Below, piece by piece: positions 1 through 8,543 of a stretch of DNA of 64,000 bases. The position numbers and the translations under genes were made by a program. The stretch's first letter is position 1; each line of letters opens with the position of its first letter. The notes beneath the pieces were generated by a model. That model was not told where the DNA came from. It saw only the letters and a list, made by a program, of their open reading frames with translations, and searched no databases. Source of the DNA: Candidatus Accumulibacter phosphatis (GTDB lineage: Bacteria; Pseudomonadota; Gammaproteobacteria; Burkholderiales; Rhodocyclaceae). Where the stretch lies: the NCBI RefSeq assembly GCF_012939955.1, contig NZ_SPMY01000005.1, positions 1-64,000 on the forward strand. Direction: 5' to 3'.

Positions 1-38
1 GTGGAAGCGCGAAGCGCGTCAATGAAAATGATGTCCAT
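1..38 (-). CDS. folB: Dihydroneopterin aldolase, N-terminal fragment cut by window edge
   Basis: Reading leftward from an ATG at 38, the only 12 codons present give MDIIFIDALRAS. This resembles the usual FolB start (MDIIFIxxL). FolB makes 6-hydroxymethyl-dihydropterin in folate synthesis. It is divergent from plsY, an arrangement I recall from betaproteobacteria. The fragment is very short, so the call rests on the N-terminal motif and context only. Confidence 0.45.
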   Translation of the reverse strand, partial: MDIIFIDALRAS

Positions 39-193
39 GCGGCGTGGCGTCAGGTCGGTGTAGAATCCCGGGCTGGTCGCGCAGTCTGCCGCGCGACGAG
101 GAGTGTGCGCATTCTAACCCAGAGCCACGCCGACCATCTGAGCAAGCGAGCAGCCAAGCCGCCACCGACCGTCCGACGACCCACTTTACCCCT

Positions 194-883
194 ATGCCGC
201 CCTCCCTGCTTACCGCCCTTGCCGTCCTGGCTGCCTATCTGCTGGGGTCGATCTCCTTCGCACTGGTCGCCAGTCGCCTGTTCGGCCTCGCCGACCCGCG
301 CAGCTATGGCTCGAAGAACCCCGGTGCGACGAACGTCCTGCGCAGTGGCCACAAGGGTGCGGCGATATTCACCCTGATCGGCGATGCCGGCAAGGGCTGG
401 CTGGCAGTCTTTCTTGCCAGCCACTATGCGGCGCAGTATGGTCTGCCCGACTACACCCTTGGAGTGGTCGCGCTGGCGGTTTTTTTTGGTCACCTGTACC
501 CCGTTTTCCTCCGCTTCAAGGGCGGCAAGGGCGTTGCCACGGCAGCCGGCGTCCTGCTGGCGATCAACCTCTGGCTGGGCCTGGCGACGCTGGGCACCTG
601 GCTGTTCATCGCCTTGATCTCGCGCTACTCGTCACTGGCGGCGCTGATGGCGGCTGCGGCAGCACCCGTTTTCGCCATTCTCGCTTGGGGCAAGGATGGC
701 ATCGTCCTGGCCATCGGCATCATTTCGATGACGCTGATCGGCAAGCACTGGCCGAACCTGCAGCGCCTGATGGCTGGCAACGAGCCGAAAATTGGCGGCA
801 GGACGCAAACGCCGGCCAGCGACACCACGTCAGTGAAAGCAGCGAAGCCAGTGAAACCAACGCGATCAAAGAGCCCGCGTTAG
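194..883 (+). CDS. plsY: Glycerol-3-phosphate acyltransferase PlsY
   Basis: PlsY is an inner-membrane enzyme that moves the acyl group from acyl-phosphate to glycerol-3-phosphate, the first step of phospholipid synthesis. The 229-residue protein has several hydrophobic segments and the three cytoplasmic family motifs: GSKNPGATNVLR, GDAGKGW and RFKGGKGVATAAG. An in-frame start further upstream at 44 would add about 50 non-hydrophobic residues, so I chose the ATG at 194, just before the first membrane helix (MPPSLLTALAVL). The C-terminal tail beyond about residue 200 is polar and basic, without recognisable domain. Its stop lies 3 bases from the tsaD stop on the other strand. Confidence 0.95.
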   Translation: MPPSLLTALAVLAAYLLGSISFALVASRLFGLADPRSYGSKNPGATNVLRSGHKGAAIFTLIGDAGKGWLAVFLASHYAAQYGLPDYTLGVVALAVFFGHLYPVFLRFKGGKGVATAAGVLLAINLWLGLATLGTWLFIALISRYSSLAALMAAAAAPVFAILAWGKDGIVLAIGIISMTLIGKHWPNLQRLMAGNEPKIGGRTQTPASDTTSVKAAKPVKPTRSKSPR

Positions 884-886
884 GCG

Positions 887-1915
887 CTAAACGCCATGCA
901 GCGGCCAGCGTGGCCGCACGGCAAAAGCGCCGGCCACTTTTCCGGCCATGTCGGAATTGGCGCTCTGCAAACGCAAGGCACCGGCCAGGGCGATCATCGC
1001 GCCGTTGTCGGTACAGAATTCGAGTTCTGGGTAAAAGACCGCGATTCCGGCCTTCCCGGCGCGCGCGTCGAGCTGGCGGCGCAGTTCACGGTTGGCGCCG
1101 ACGCCGCCGGCGACAACCAATTGCTTGAGACCGCTCAAGGCCACCGCGCGCAGCGCCTTGCTGACCAGCACTTCGACGATCGCATCCTGGAAACCACGCG
1201 CAATATCCGCCCGCTGCTGCTCGCTGATCGTCGCCAGCTCGCGGACCTTGGTCAGCACCGCGGTCTTCAAGCCGCTGAAGCTGAAATTCAGATCAGCGGA
1301 CTTGAGCATCGGGCGCGGCAACTTCACCACATCCGGGCGACCCCGTTCGGCCAGCTCGGCCAGCGCCGGCCCCCCCGGGTAAGCCAGGCCGAGCAGCTTG
1401 GCGGTCTTGTCGAAGGCCTCGCCAGCCGCGTCGTCGAGGGTTTCTCCCAGCAACTCGTACTCGCCGACAGCGGTAACGCGCATCAATTGGCTGTGGCCGC
1501 CCGAAACCAGCAAAGCGACAAAGGGAAAACGCGGCGGCCTGCGCGACAGTAGTGGCGACAACAGATGGCCCTCGAGATGGTGGACCGGCACGCTTGGCCG
1601 CTCGAGCGCCGTCGCCAGCGCTTCGGCAAAGGCCGCACCGACCAGCAAGGCGCCCGCCAGACCCGGTCCCTGAGTGTAGGCAACGGCGTCGATGTCGGTC
1701 AGCGAGCGGCCGCTGTCGGCAAGAACCTGGCGCAGCAAGGGTACGACGCGCCGGATATGATCGCGCGAGGCGAGTTCTGGCACCACGCCGCCGTAGGCCT
1801 GGTGCATGGGTACCTGCGAGTGCAGGGCGTGCGCGAGCAGGGCGCCGCCAGCAGAGGTGCTGTACAGCGCCATACCCGTTTCGTCGCAAGAGGATTCGAT
1901 TCCAAGAACCAGCAT
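887..1915 (-). CDS. tsaD: tRNA N6-adenosine threonylcarbamoyltransferase TsaD
   Basis: TsaD transfers the threonylcarbamoyl group onto A37 of ANN-decoding tRNAs, working with TsaB and TsaE. The 342-residue protein has the ASKHA-fold start [14 protein letters not shown], the metal-binding HLEGH at residues 113-117, and glycine-rich nucleotide motifs ([22 protein letters not shown]). Length is normal for bacterial TsaD (about 340). It converges tail to tail with plsY, and on the other side is separated from the Na/Pi transporter by a terminator, so it is probably transcribed alone. Confidence 0.97.
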   Translation of the reverse strand: MLVLGIESSCDETGMALYSTSAGGALLAHALHSQVPMHQAYGGVVPELASRDHIRRVVPLLRQVLADSGRSLTDIDAVAYTQGPGLAGALLVGAAFAEALATALERPSVPVHHLEGHLLSPLLSRRPPRFPFVALLVSGGHSQLMRVTAVGEYELLGETLDDAAGEAFDKTAKLLGLAYPGGPALAELAERGRPDVVKLPRPMLKSADLNFSFSGLKTAVLTKVRELATISEQQRADIARGFQDAIVEVLVSKALRAVALSGLKQLVVAGGVGANRELRRQLDARAGKAGIAVFYPELEFCTDNGAMIALAGALRLQSANSDMAGKVAGAFAVRPRWPLHGV

Positions 1916-1983
1916 CGCGCCATTCTACCGCGGCCGGCCGACACGGTTTCATGAGTGCTCGCCGGCACGCGTAAGCAGAGGAC

Positions 1984-2022
1984 AAAAAAAAAGCCCTTGC
2001 CCAACAAACGGGCAAGGGCTTT
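1984..2022 (-). terminator. Rho-independent terminator downstream of the Na/Pi transporter
   Basis: A 13-bp perfect stem (left arm 1990-2002, right arm 2010-2022, loop CAACAAA) is followed on the minus strand by a U tract (plus-strand A run 1984-1992). It ends the leftward transporter transcript before tsaD. Confidence 0.9.
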
Positions 2023-2036
2023 GCGAGCAACGAGCA

Positions 2037-3836
2037 CTAGTTGCGTTGCTGCAGAACCGTCGGCAACACGGTCTTGGCCATGCGCTTGGCGAAGTAGTAG
2101 ATACGCTTCTGTTTCTCGATGATCTCCACTTCCAGCGTGTAGGCCAGGATGCGATTGGGCTCCTCCGCCACCAGCCGGCGAGCCTCGTGAGTGGCGGCGG
2201 AGTCGGCGATTCGGTTGATCTCGTCCTTCATCCCGGTGACTATCTGTGCGGAGCGCTCGTTGCTCTGCGCAACCGCCATCACCGCCGCCGCAACGGCCTT
2301 GCTGATGGCCGCCTGGAAGCCATTGAGCACTCCCTGGGTCTGTTCGCTGACCTGGATCTTGTCCTTGATGCGGTCATGCCCCAGCGCTACCAGGTTGGTT
2401 TCGACGATATCGCCGATGTTCTCCAGGTTGCTCACCGCTTCCATCAGTTGCATCAGCTCCTTGGTCTGTTCTTCAAGCAGCGGCTGCCGGCTGATCTTGG
2501 CCAGGTAGTCGAGGATGCCAGCGTGCAGGATATCGACCGTGTCGTCCATCTGGCGTATTTCCTCGAGCGCCTTGATATCGCCCTTGATGATCGCCGGCAT
2601 GATCCCCTTCAACATCGCGTTGACGGTTTCGCCCATGTGCATGACTTCCATGCGCACGCTGTCCAGGGCCAGCGTCGGCGTGGTCAGCAGCTCCTCCTGC
2701 AGGAACTTGGTGCGTACGATCATCGCCTCCTCCTCGAGCGGCTTGTCAGGCACCAGCCACTCCGCCGCGCGTGCGATATAGGTGGTGAACCAGATGAAGA
2801 TGCAGCCATTGGCGACGTTGAAGAAGGTGTGTGCGTTGGCGATCTGGCGCGGTGTCTCCGCTGCGAGCAGCTCTATGCCGCTGAGCCCCGGATAGACCGG
2901 CGACATGGCGACGGCCACGTCCCTGATAACGGAGACAAACGGCAGCCACATCAGGACGCCGGTAGTCGCGAGACCGGTATGCACGATGGCGCAGCGCACG
3001 GCTTCCCGCGGCTTGCCGATGGCGGCCAGCATTGCCGTCACGCAGGTGCCGATGTTGGCACCCATGACCAGCGGGACACCGGCATCCAGGCTGATAAAGC
3101 CCTGCGACGCCATGACGATGATAATCGCCGTGGTTGCCGAAGAGGACTGGATGATCCCGGTAAAGATAGCCGAGACGAGCACCGCGAGAAGCGGGTTGGT
3201 CATCGTCTGCATCAAGTCGAGGAAGGGCTGGTAGCTGCGCAGCGGGTGCATTGCCTCACCCATCACGTGCATGCCGAAGAACACCAGGCCGAGGCCCATG
3301 AGCATGCCGCCATAGGCCTTGATCTTCTCGTTCTTGGAGACAAAGAGCATGCCAAAGCCGATGGCGACCATCGCCAACGCCGCCTTGGTGATCTTGAAGG
3401 CGACAATCTGTCCGGTAATCGTGGTGCCGATCTTGGCACCGATGATCACTCCGACCGACTGTGGCAACGACATCAGCCCTGCCGAAATGAAGCCGACCAG
3501 GAGTACGGTGGTCACCGACGACGACTGGATCACCGCCGTAACCACGGCGCCGGTTCCAACGCCCGCGAACCGATTGACGGTCAGCTTGGCGAGGATGCTC
3601 TTCATGCGCTCGCCGGCCACCGCTTTCAGCCCTGTTTCCATCTGCGTCATGCCGTAGAGGAAGAGCGCCAGGCCGCCGAGCAGCTCCATGGTCATGCCGC
3701 CCCAGTTCATGCCGGCATCGCTCGCCGTCGCGGCCAGCGCCGGCCAGGCGATGACGCCGAGCAGCGCGCCGACGATGCCTAGCGCAACCGTCGCCCCGGT
3801 AGTTGTCTGGGATTGTTTCAGATAAGCGTCGAGCAT
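2037..3836 (-). CDS. Na+/phosphate cotransporter family protein with C-terminal PhoU-like domain
   Basis: A 599-residue membrane protein of the Na/Pi cotransporter family (NptA/YjbB type). The duplicated core is visible from the two QSSS motifs, AVVTAVIQSSSVTTVLLVG and IFTGIIQSSSATTAIIIV. The last 230 or so residues are soluble, charged and helical (KGDIKALEEIRQMDDTVDIL and LMQLMEAVSNLENIGDIVETN), as in PhoU domains. Family members move phosphate with sodium; direction is not readable from sequence. The RBS AGGAG sits 9 bases before ATG 3836. It lies 28 bases after the UspA gene, so the two are probably co-transcribed. A phosphate importer would suit a polyphosphate-accumulating organism, but that is inference. 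Confidence 0.93.
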   Translation of the reverse strand: MLDAYLKQSQTTTGATVALGIVGALLGVIAWPALAATASDAGMNWGGMTMELLGGLALFLYGMTQMETGLKAVAGERMKSILAKLTVNRFAGVGTGAVVTAVIQSSSVTTVLLVGFISAGLMSLPQSVGVIIGAKIGTTITGQIVAFKITKAALAMVAIGFGMLFVSKNEKIKAYGGMLMGLGLVFFGMHVMGEAMHPLRSYQPFLDLMQTMTNPLLAVLVSAIFTGIIQSSSATTAIIIVMASQGFISLDAGVPLVMGANIGTCVTAMLAAIGKPREAVRCAIVHTGLATTGVLMWLPFVSVIRDVAVAMSPVYPGLSGIELLAAETPRQIANAHTFFNVANGCIFIWFTTYIARAAEWLVPDKPLEEEAMIVRTKFLQEELLTTPTLALDSVRMEVMHMGETVNAMLKGIMPAIIKGDIKALEEIRQMDDTVDILHAGILDYLAKISRQPLLEEQTKELMQLMEAVSNLENIGDIVETNLVALGHDRIKDKIQVSEQTQGVLNGFQAAISKAVAAAVMAVAQSNERSAQIVTGMKDEINRIADSAATHEARRLVAEEPNRILAYTLEVEIIEKQKRIYYFAKRMAKTVLPTVLQQRN

Positions 3837-3864
3837 AGCTTAAGTCTCCTCCGGTCGTTACGAC

Positions 3865-4365
3865 TCAGTGTTTTGCTTGTTCTTTGACGATGGTCACCGG
3901 CAGCTTGGCAAGGCCAAGAACCTGCTCGGCCACGGATCCCAGCAGCAGGTGCCGCAGGCCCGTCGCGCCTTTGCTGCCCATGACGATCATCCGGGCCTTC
4001 TCCTTCTCTACGACCTGGAGAATGCGCGTCACCGGAATACCTGTCACCAGCAGGATTTCTGCGCTGTGCAGTGCTTTCCGCTCGGGGTGCCTCTTCTGCA
4101 CTTTGGCCATGAACTCATCGAGCATCTCGGCAGCGATATCGGCGATTCTGGTCAGCGTCTTTTTGCTGGCCATGCGCGCGTAGTAGCCGGGCATGTTCTG
4201 TGGATCGTGGACCACATGCAGAACCACGAGCCTGGCCCCCAGGCCAGCAGCAAAATCGCTGGCCAGCAGCAGCGCAGCCTCGGAATGCGGGGAGAAATCG
4301 ACAGGCACGAGAATCGGCCCCTGGGCGGAGTCCTGCGGGTGTGAATCGTGTTTCTTGTCAGTCAT
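3865..4365 (-). CDS. Universal stress protein (UspA family)
   Basis: A 166-residue cytoplasmic UspA-fold protein. It has the N-terminal ILVPVDFS strand and the ATP-binding signature G-x2-G-x9-G-S near the C-terminus (GSKGATGLRHLLLGSVAEQ), so it belongs to the ATP-binding class. I chose ATG 4365, which has GAGG upstream. A TTG at 4446 would add a 27-residue basic segment unlike the family. It immediately precedes the Na/Pi transporter (28-base gap), which suggests an operon linking stress signalling to phosphate transport. Confidence 0.92.
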   Translation of the reverse strand: MTDKKHDSHPQDSAQGPILVPVDFSPHSEAALLLASDFAAGLGARLVVLHVVHDPQNMPGYYARMASKKTLTRIADIAAEMLDEFMAKVQKRHPERKALHSAEILLVTGIPVTRILQVVEKEKARMIVMGSKGATGLRHLLLGSVAEQVLGLAKLPVTIVKEQAKH

Positions 4366-4938
4366 GCGGCAAAAAGTCCTCTTCTGGTGGAAACTGACTT
4401 GCGCAGTCAGTCGCCGAATGAAATTCAGACCGAGAAAGCCGAGCAAGCCGACATCTCGTCACGAGCTTTCGGCCCCCGCCGCCGCCCCCTCGACAGCCGC
4501 TCCTGGGGCAATAGGTCACGGGCGAGCGCCCGACTGATAAATAACTGAAGGCTTCACTGAGAATGCTTTTTGTAGGCGCTCTGCGGCCAAGCAGACGCAA
4601 GAATACTATAGGTTGTTGCCACATATCGTGTTTTTTGTGCGTTTTTTTTCCCGCCAAATGCGCACGCTTGGCGGCGGGGCGCTGCCGACGAGACGGCGTG
4701 CAGTCACACGCTGGCAAACTGCTGGCGGCGGCGCGCCAAACGACGCTAAAGCTCGGAACAAGCGGTGTTTTCCCGGGAAAAGGCTTGTTTCAACACCGTA
4801 TTGCGCCTATCCTTGCGGCTTGCGCGTTCCCCGCATCGTCTCGGCTGCCAGTCGGTCGGTCGAAGGGTAGTGCACTGCGATCCGGCTCGCCAAATGGCGA
4901 TCTATGCTGGCCAACAAATCCTGGGACGGGGGCATTTC
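4366..4938. other. Divergent intergenic region between the UspA gene and the first CNNM transporter gene
   Basis: This 573-base stretch holds no convincing gene. It separates two divergent transcription units and should carry both promoters. It contains a small inverted repeat near 4395-4413 (ACTGAC...GTCAGT) and T-rich patches near 4628-4650. Short open frames here have no recognisable protein character. Confidence 0.6.
4785..4813 (+). promoter_or_regulatory. Possible sigma-70 promoter for the CNNM/CorC pair
   Basis: TTGTTT at 4785-4790, a 17-base spacer, then TATCCT at 4808-4813, about 125 bases before the first ATG. The match is moderate, and nothing but spacing and position supports it. 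Confidence 0.3.
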
Positions 4939-6470
4939 ATGGACTGGTTGAGGGAAACCGTCGACTTGATCAATCTGTCGGAAATCGATTGGGAACTGAC
5001 CATTCGAATTCTGATTCAGTGCATTCTGTTCTCCTTTTCGGCGTTTTTTCTCCGGCTCCGAGACCGCACTTTTCTCGCTTAGTCGCATTGATCTGCAGAA
5101 ATTGCGCAATTCGCGCAGCCCGCATTCCGAAAGCATCCATGCGATGCTCGACGAGCCGCGGCGACTGATCGTCTCGCTGCTCTGCGGCAATGAGTTGGTC
5201 AACATTGCGGCAGCCGCCAACATGACCATGATCCTGGTCACAGTGTTTGGCGAGAAGGATGCCGGCTGGATCAACATCGTCGTCATGGTGCCGCTGCTAC
5301 TGCTCTTCGGCGAGGTGACGCCGAAAACCATCGCCGTCAATGCGCCGGTAAAGTTCGCCACCAAGCTGTCAGCGCGTTTCCTGCCCAAGTGGATCTTCAT
5401 TGTCACCCCCTTGCGTGACGTGGTACGGCTGGTTGCCGACCGCGTCACCACCTTCGTCGTCGGCGAACACGTCGATCGCGAGAACATCCTCAAGCCCGAC
5501 GAGTTACGCACCCTGATGGCCGACAGCGAGGAAACCGGGGTCATCGAAGCCTCTGAGCGAGTGCTCATCGACAAGGTCCTCGAGTCCGCGGAAACCGACG
5601 TGGCGCGAATCATGACGCCGGGACCGCGCATCCGCTTTCTCGACGCCGATCTGCCGATTGCGGAATTGATCGAGCGCTTCCGTGGCTATCGCCATCCGCG
5701 CGTTCCCGTCTACCGGGGCCACTGGGACAACGTGATCGGTTTCCTGCACGCCGAAGATCTGCTGCGCCGGGTGCGTGTCGATGGCGATATCGCGAAGATC
5801 GAACTGCCCGAGATTCTGAAGCCCGCGCATTTTGTCCCACCCACCAAGAAAGTCGACGAGATGCTGGAATATTTCCAGCGCTTCAACACCCGCGCCGCGG
5901 TGGTCATTGGCGAGTACGGCGAGGTCCTGGGTATCGTTACCATCAAGGACGTAATGACTTTCATCTTTGGCGAGATTTCCGGGAAGATGAGAGGACAGGA
6001 GCATTACCAGCAGGAAGGCAACAACAGCTTTACCGTCCCGGGCTACATGCGCCTCGCCGATTTCCGCACGCTCACCAACTTTGACATCGACGACCCGCTG
6101 ATGAACACCATCGGTGGCGTTGCACTGGTACTTTTTTGGCCGCCTGCCGCGGGTCGGCGAGAAGATATTCAGTGCCGACTATGAGCTCACGGTGAAGGAA
6201 GTGAGCGGCATGCGCATCACCAAAGTGCGCGTCTCGTTTGGACGTACGCAGGAGGAAGATGGCAGCTCTGCTCCGGCAGAACCGCTGGACATGGAAAGCC
6301 TCGCCGATGCAACGTCGAACGAATCACCAGCCGATCAGGAACAGGAGTCGCTGGACGAATACGAGGACGAGTTGTTGCGAGAAGCCAGAGACGAGGATTC
6401 CGAGACCGCTGACGATCAGCCAGCGGAGAACGACAAGCCGGTAGATCAAACCACGGCCGCGACAAACTAG
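4939..6470 (+). CDS. CNNM/CorC (HlyC-type) transporter with CBS domains, first copy; two +1 indels
   Basis: Membrane protein of the UPF0053/CNNM family linked to Mg2+ or Co2+ handling. Three reading frames must be joined. MDWLRETVDLINLSEIDW to FSFSAFF continues as SGSETALFSL if one T is removed from T6 at 5044-5049. GGVALVLF continues as GRLPRVGEKIFSADYEL if one T is removed from T6 at 6132-6137. The result is a 509-residue protein: DUF21 membrane part, a CBS pair (MTPGPRIRFLDAD, AAVVIGEYGEVLGIVTIKDV), a CorC_HlyC domain, and an unusual acidic tail of about 60 residues rich in Asp and Glu. A second, intact paralog follows 15 bases later. Sequence error is more likely than a pseudogene, because all domains are conserved across the breaks. 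Confidence 0.85.
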
Positions 6471-6485
6471 GCGAGGAGAAGAAGA

Positions 6486-7760
6486 ATGGACGGGGTTTCG
6501 ATGGACGTAGTCTTTCAACTGCTGATCATCCTGTTTTTTCTATTGCTGAAGGGGTTTTTCTCGGGTTCCGAGCTAGCAATGGTCAATGCCGACAAGATCC
6601 ATCTTCGCCATCAGGCACGCCTGGGTGACCCGGGAGCGAAGCTGGTGCTGGAGCTGTTTCGGACACCCGATGTCATGCTCGGAACGACACTGGTCGGGAC
6701 CAACATTGCCACGGTGACCATCACCACCATGGGCACACTGATGTTCATCGACCTGCTGGGAGAGTCCGGTGACCTGGTCTCGGTGCTGGTGTTCACGCCC
6801 TTCCTGCTGATTTTTGGCGAGATCGTTCCGAAGAGTATCTGCCAGCAAAAGTCCGACTGGATCGTCACCAAGATCATTTACGGGCTGCGCTTCTTCTCGT
6901 TCGTGTTCTATCCGGTGATCTTCGTCTTCAGCCGCGTCGCACGTTTTGCGGCGCGCCTTTTCGGCGGAGCATCATCTGGGCAAATTGGCTTTATCACCAA
7001 GGACGAGTTGCGCGTTTTGCTCGATCTCTCGGAAACGCCCGCCGACGGCGGTGGAGCCACCAATAAGCAGCGCATTCGGCGCATTTTTCGCTTCGCCGAC
7101 ACCACGGTCGGTGAAGTGATGACGCCGCTGGCCGAAGTCATTGGCTTCAGCGAGCGGCGCGGCATGGACGAAGCGGTCAGTCGAGTCTGGGAGCACGGCT
7201 TCAATCGTCTGCCCGTCTTTCGCGGCAACATCACCAACGTCACCGGCGTGATGACCCTGACTACCTGGGACCTGTTGCTGCCGGACATTGACAAGCGTCC
7301 AACGGGTGACTTCATTCGCCCGGCGCTCTACCTCTCTCCGAAGCAGACCATCGATCAGGTCCTGCCCATGCTGCGGGGGCGCAACGACCACATGGCGATC
7401 ATCGTGGACGAGTTCGGCTCGGCGGTCGGCATCCTGACCATGGAAGACATTTTCGAAGAGGTCGTCGGAACGGTCGACTCGGGCTACGACTTCGACAACA
7501 TGAAGCCACCACGGGTCGTCATCGAGTCGGAGAACGACGATCGACATCTGGTCGGCGGCCGAGCCCCGATCTCGGAACTCAACGACTCGCTACGGCTGAA
7601 TCTGCCTGTTGGCGAAGCGCACACCCTCGCCGGTTTCCTGATCAGCCGTCTGCGCCACATTCCCCTGGTCGGGGACAGTGTCGAAGAGCGAGGCCATCGC
7701 TACACGGTCATCGAAGCCGATGCGCGCACCGTCACCAAGGTGCGCGTCGAACGTTTGTAA
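6486..7760 (+). CDS. CNNM/CorC (HlyC-type) transporter with CBS domains, second copy
   Basis: Intact 424-residue paralog of the preceding gene. It starts with a hydrophobic segment and KGFFSGSELAMVNADKIHLR, the family's first conserved motif, then TLVGTNIATVTITTMGTL and FGEIVPKSI in the membrane part. Next come two CBS motifs (VMTPLAEVIGFSER; HMAIIVDEFGSAVGILTMEDIFEEVVG) and a C-terminal CorC_HlyC domain (LAGFLISRLRHIPLVGDSVE). GAGGAG precedes ATG 6486; ATG 6501 is an alternative. Members are associated with divalent-cation efflux or tolerance, but substrate cannot be read from sequence. It is probably co-transcribed with the first copy. Confidence 0.93.
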   Translation: MDGVSMDVVFQLLIILFFLLLKGFFSGSELAMVNADKIHLRHQARLGDPGAKLVLELFRTPDVMLGTTLVGTNIATVTITTMGTLMFIDLLGESGDLVSVLVFTPFLLIFGEIVPKSICQQKSDWIVTKIIYGLRFFSFVFYPVIFVFSRVARFAARLFGGASSGQIGFITKDELRVLLDLSETPADGGGATNKQRIRRIFRFADTTVGEVMTPLAEVIGFSERRGMDEAVSRVWEHGFNRLPVFRGNITNVTGVMTLTTWDLLLPDIDKRPTGDFIRPALYLSPKQTIDQVLPMLRGRNDHMAIIVDEFGSAVGILTMEDIFEEVVGTVDSGYDFDNMKPPRVVIESENDDRHLVGGRAPISELNDSLRLNLPVGEAHTLAGFLISRLRHIPLVGDSVEERGHRYTVIEADARTVTKVRVERL

Positions 7761-7761
7761 G

Positions 7762-7810
7762 CTTCTCCCGGCGAGGCGAGAAGCGAGTTTCGTCAGTCGC
7801 TGATGCGAGG
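7762..7810 (+). repeat. Two-hairpin extragenic repeat, copy 1
   Basis: CTTCTC at 7762-7767 pairs with GAGAAG at 7778-7783. CGAGTTTCG follows, and then a TCGC-TGAT-GCGA hairpin at 7797-7808. The same two-hairpin layout with the related sequence GAGTCGC...GCGA recurs near 27.1, 41.0 and 45.3 kb. The remainder of the gene-free stretch 7811-8075 shows no gene and probably carries the promoter of the HIT gene. Confidence 0.6.
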
Positions 7811-8075
7811 TGCACGATAAGCCGGTAGCACCAACGCTACCCCGGCTTGCCCACGGTCACTTGCCGCACTTCACGCCAGCGGTGAGCGTGGCCCACCGTC
7901 CGGGATGTAGGCCTCCTGCGCCGATTCTCCCGTTCCTGCTGTCGGAAGCGAACTGCGTTTCCCGAGACTTTGTCTCGCGCTCCGTGACCTATTTCCTCTC
8001 GCGTTCTACCGTACAAGCCTATCGTCTCGGTCAACGGGGCGCATTGGCGCCAACCGGTCAACAAGGAGGCAGGAA

Positions 8076-8510
8076 GTGAGTGAAGGCGGTCTGGAGAAAT
8101 GCGAGCTATGCGACTCACCAGGTGGGGAAATAATCTGGGAGAACGGTATCTGTCGCGTGGTGATGGTCGCAGACGCGGACTATCCAGGTTTCTGCCGGGT
8201 GATCCTGAACCGCCATCTCCGCGAGATGACCGACCTGCCGCACAAGGAAAGAATGCAGCTAATGACGGTGGTTTTTGCCGTCGAAAGCGCAATGCGCCGC
8301 CTTTACCAGCCGGACAAGGTCAATCTGGCGAGCCTGGGCAATATGACGCCACACGTGCATTGGCACCTGATTCCTCGTTGGCAGGACGACCGGCATTTCC
8401 CACAGCCCATCTGGGCGCCAACACAGCGGGCGAGAGCTGCCACGCAGCGCCAGCAGGTCAATGCCCGGCAGCTGGGCGACCAGATCATCGCCGCCCTACG
8501 TACCACTTAG
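8076..8510 (+). CDS. HIT family (histidine triad) protein
   Basis: A 144-residue histidine-triad nucleotide hydrolase or transferase. The triad is visible as HVHWHLIPRW (HxHxH), preceded by VNLASLGNMTPHVHWH and by the RVILNRH strand typical of the fold. An N-terminal pair of cysteines (CELCDS) occurs in one HIT subgroup and may bind metal. The GTG start at 8076 is supported by AAGGAGG at 8063-8069. Its natural substrate is unknown. It is followed after 33 bases by the PilZ-like gene. Confidence 0.9.
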   Translation: MSEGGLEKCELCDSPGGEIIWENGICRVVMVADADYPGFCRVILNRHLREMTDLPHKERMQLMTVVFAVESAMRRLYQPDKVNLASLGNMTPHVHWHLIPRWQDDRHFPQPIWAPTQRARAATQRQQVNARQLGDQIIAALRTT

Positions 8511-8543
8511 ATCGCAGCTTGCAGTCAGCAAAGAGGCAACATC

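Noticed and set aside
1806-3782. 658-residue plus-strand open frame opposite the Na/Pi transporter
   Set aside because: It is antisense to a clear membrane transporter. Its His/Asp/Arg/Gln-rich composition is what results from reading a GC-rich gene backwards, and it has no domain.
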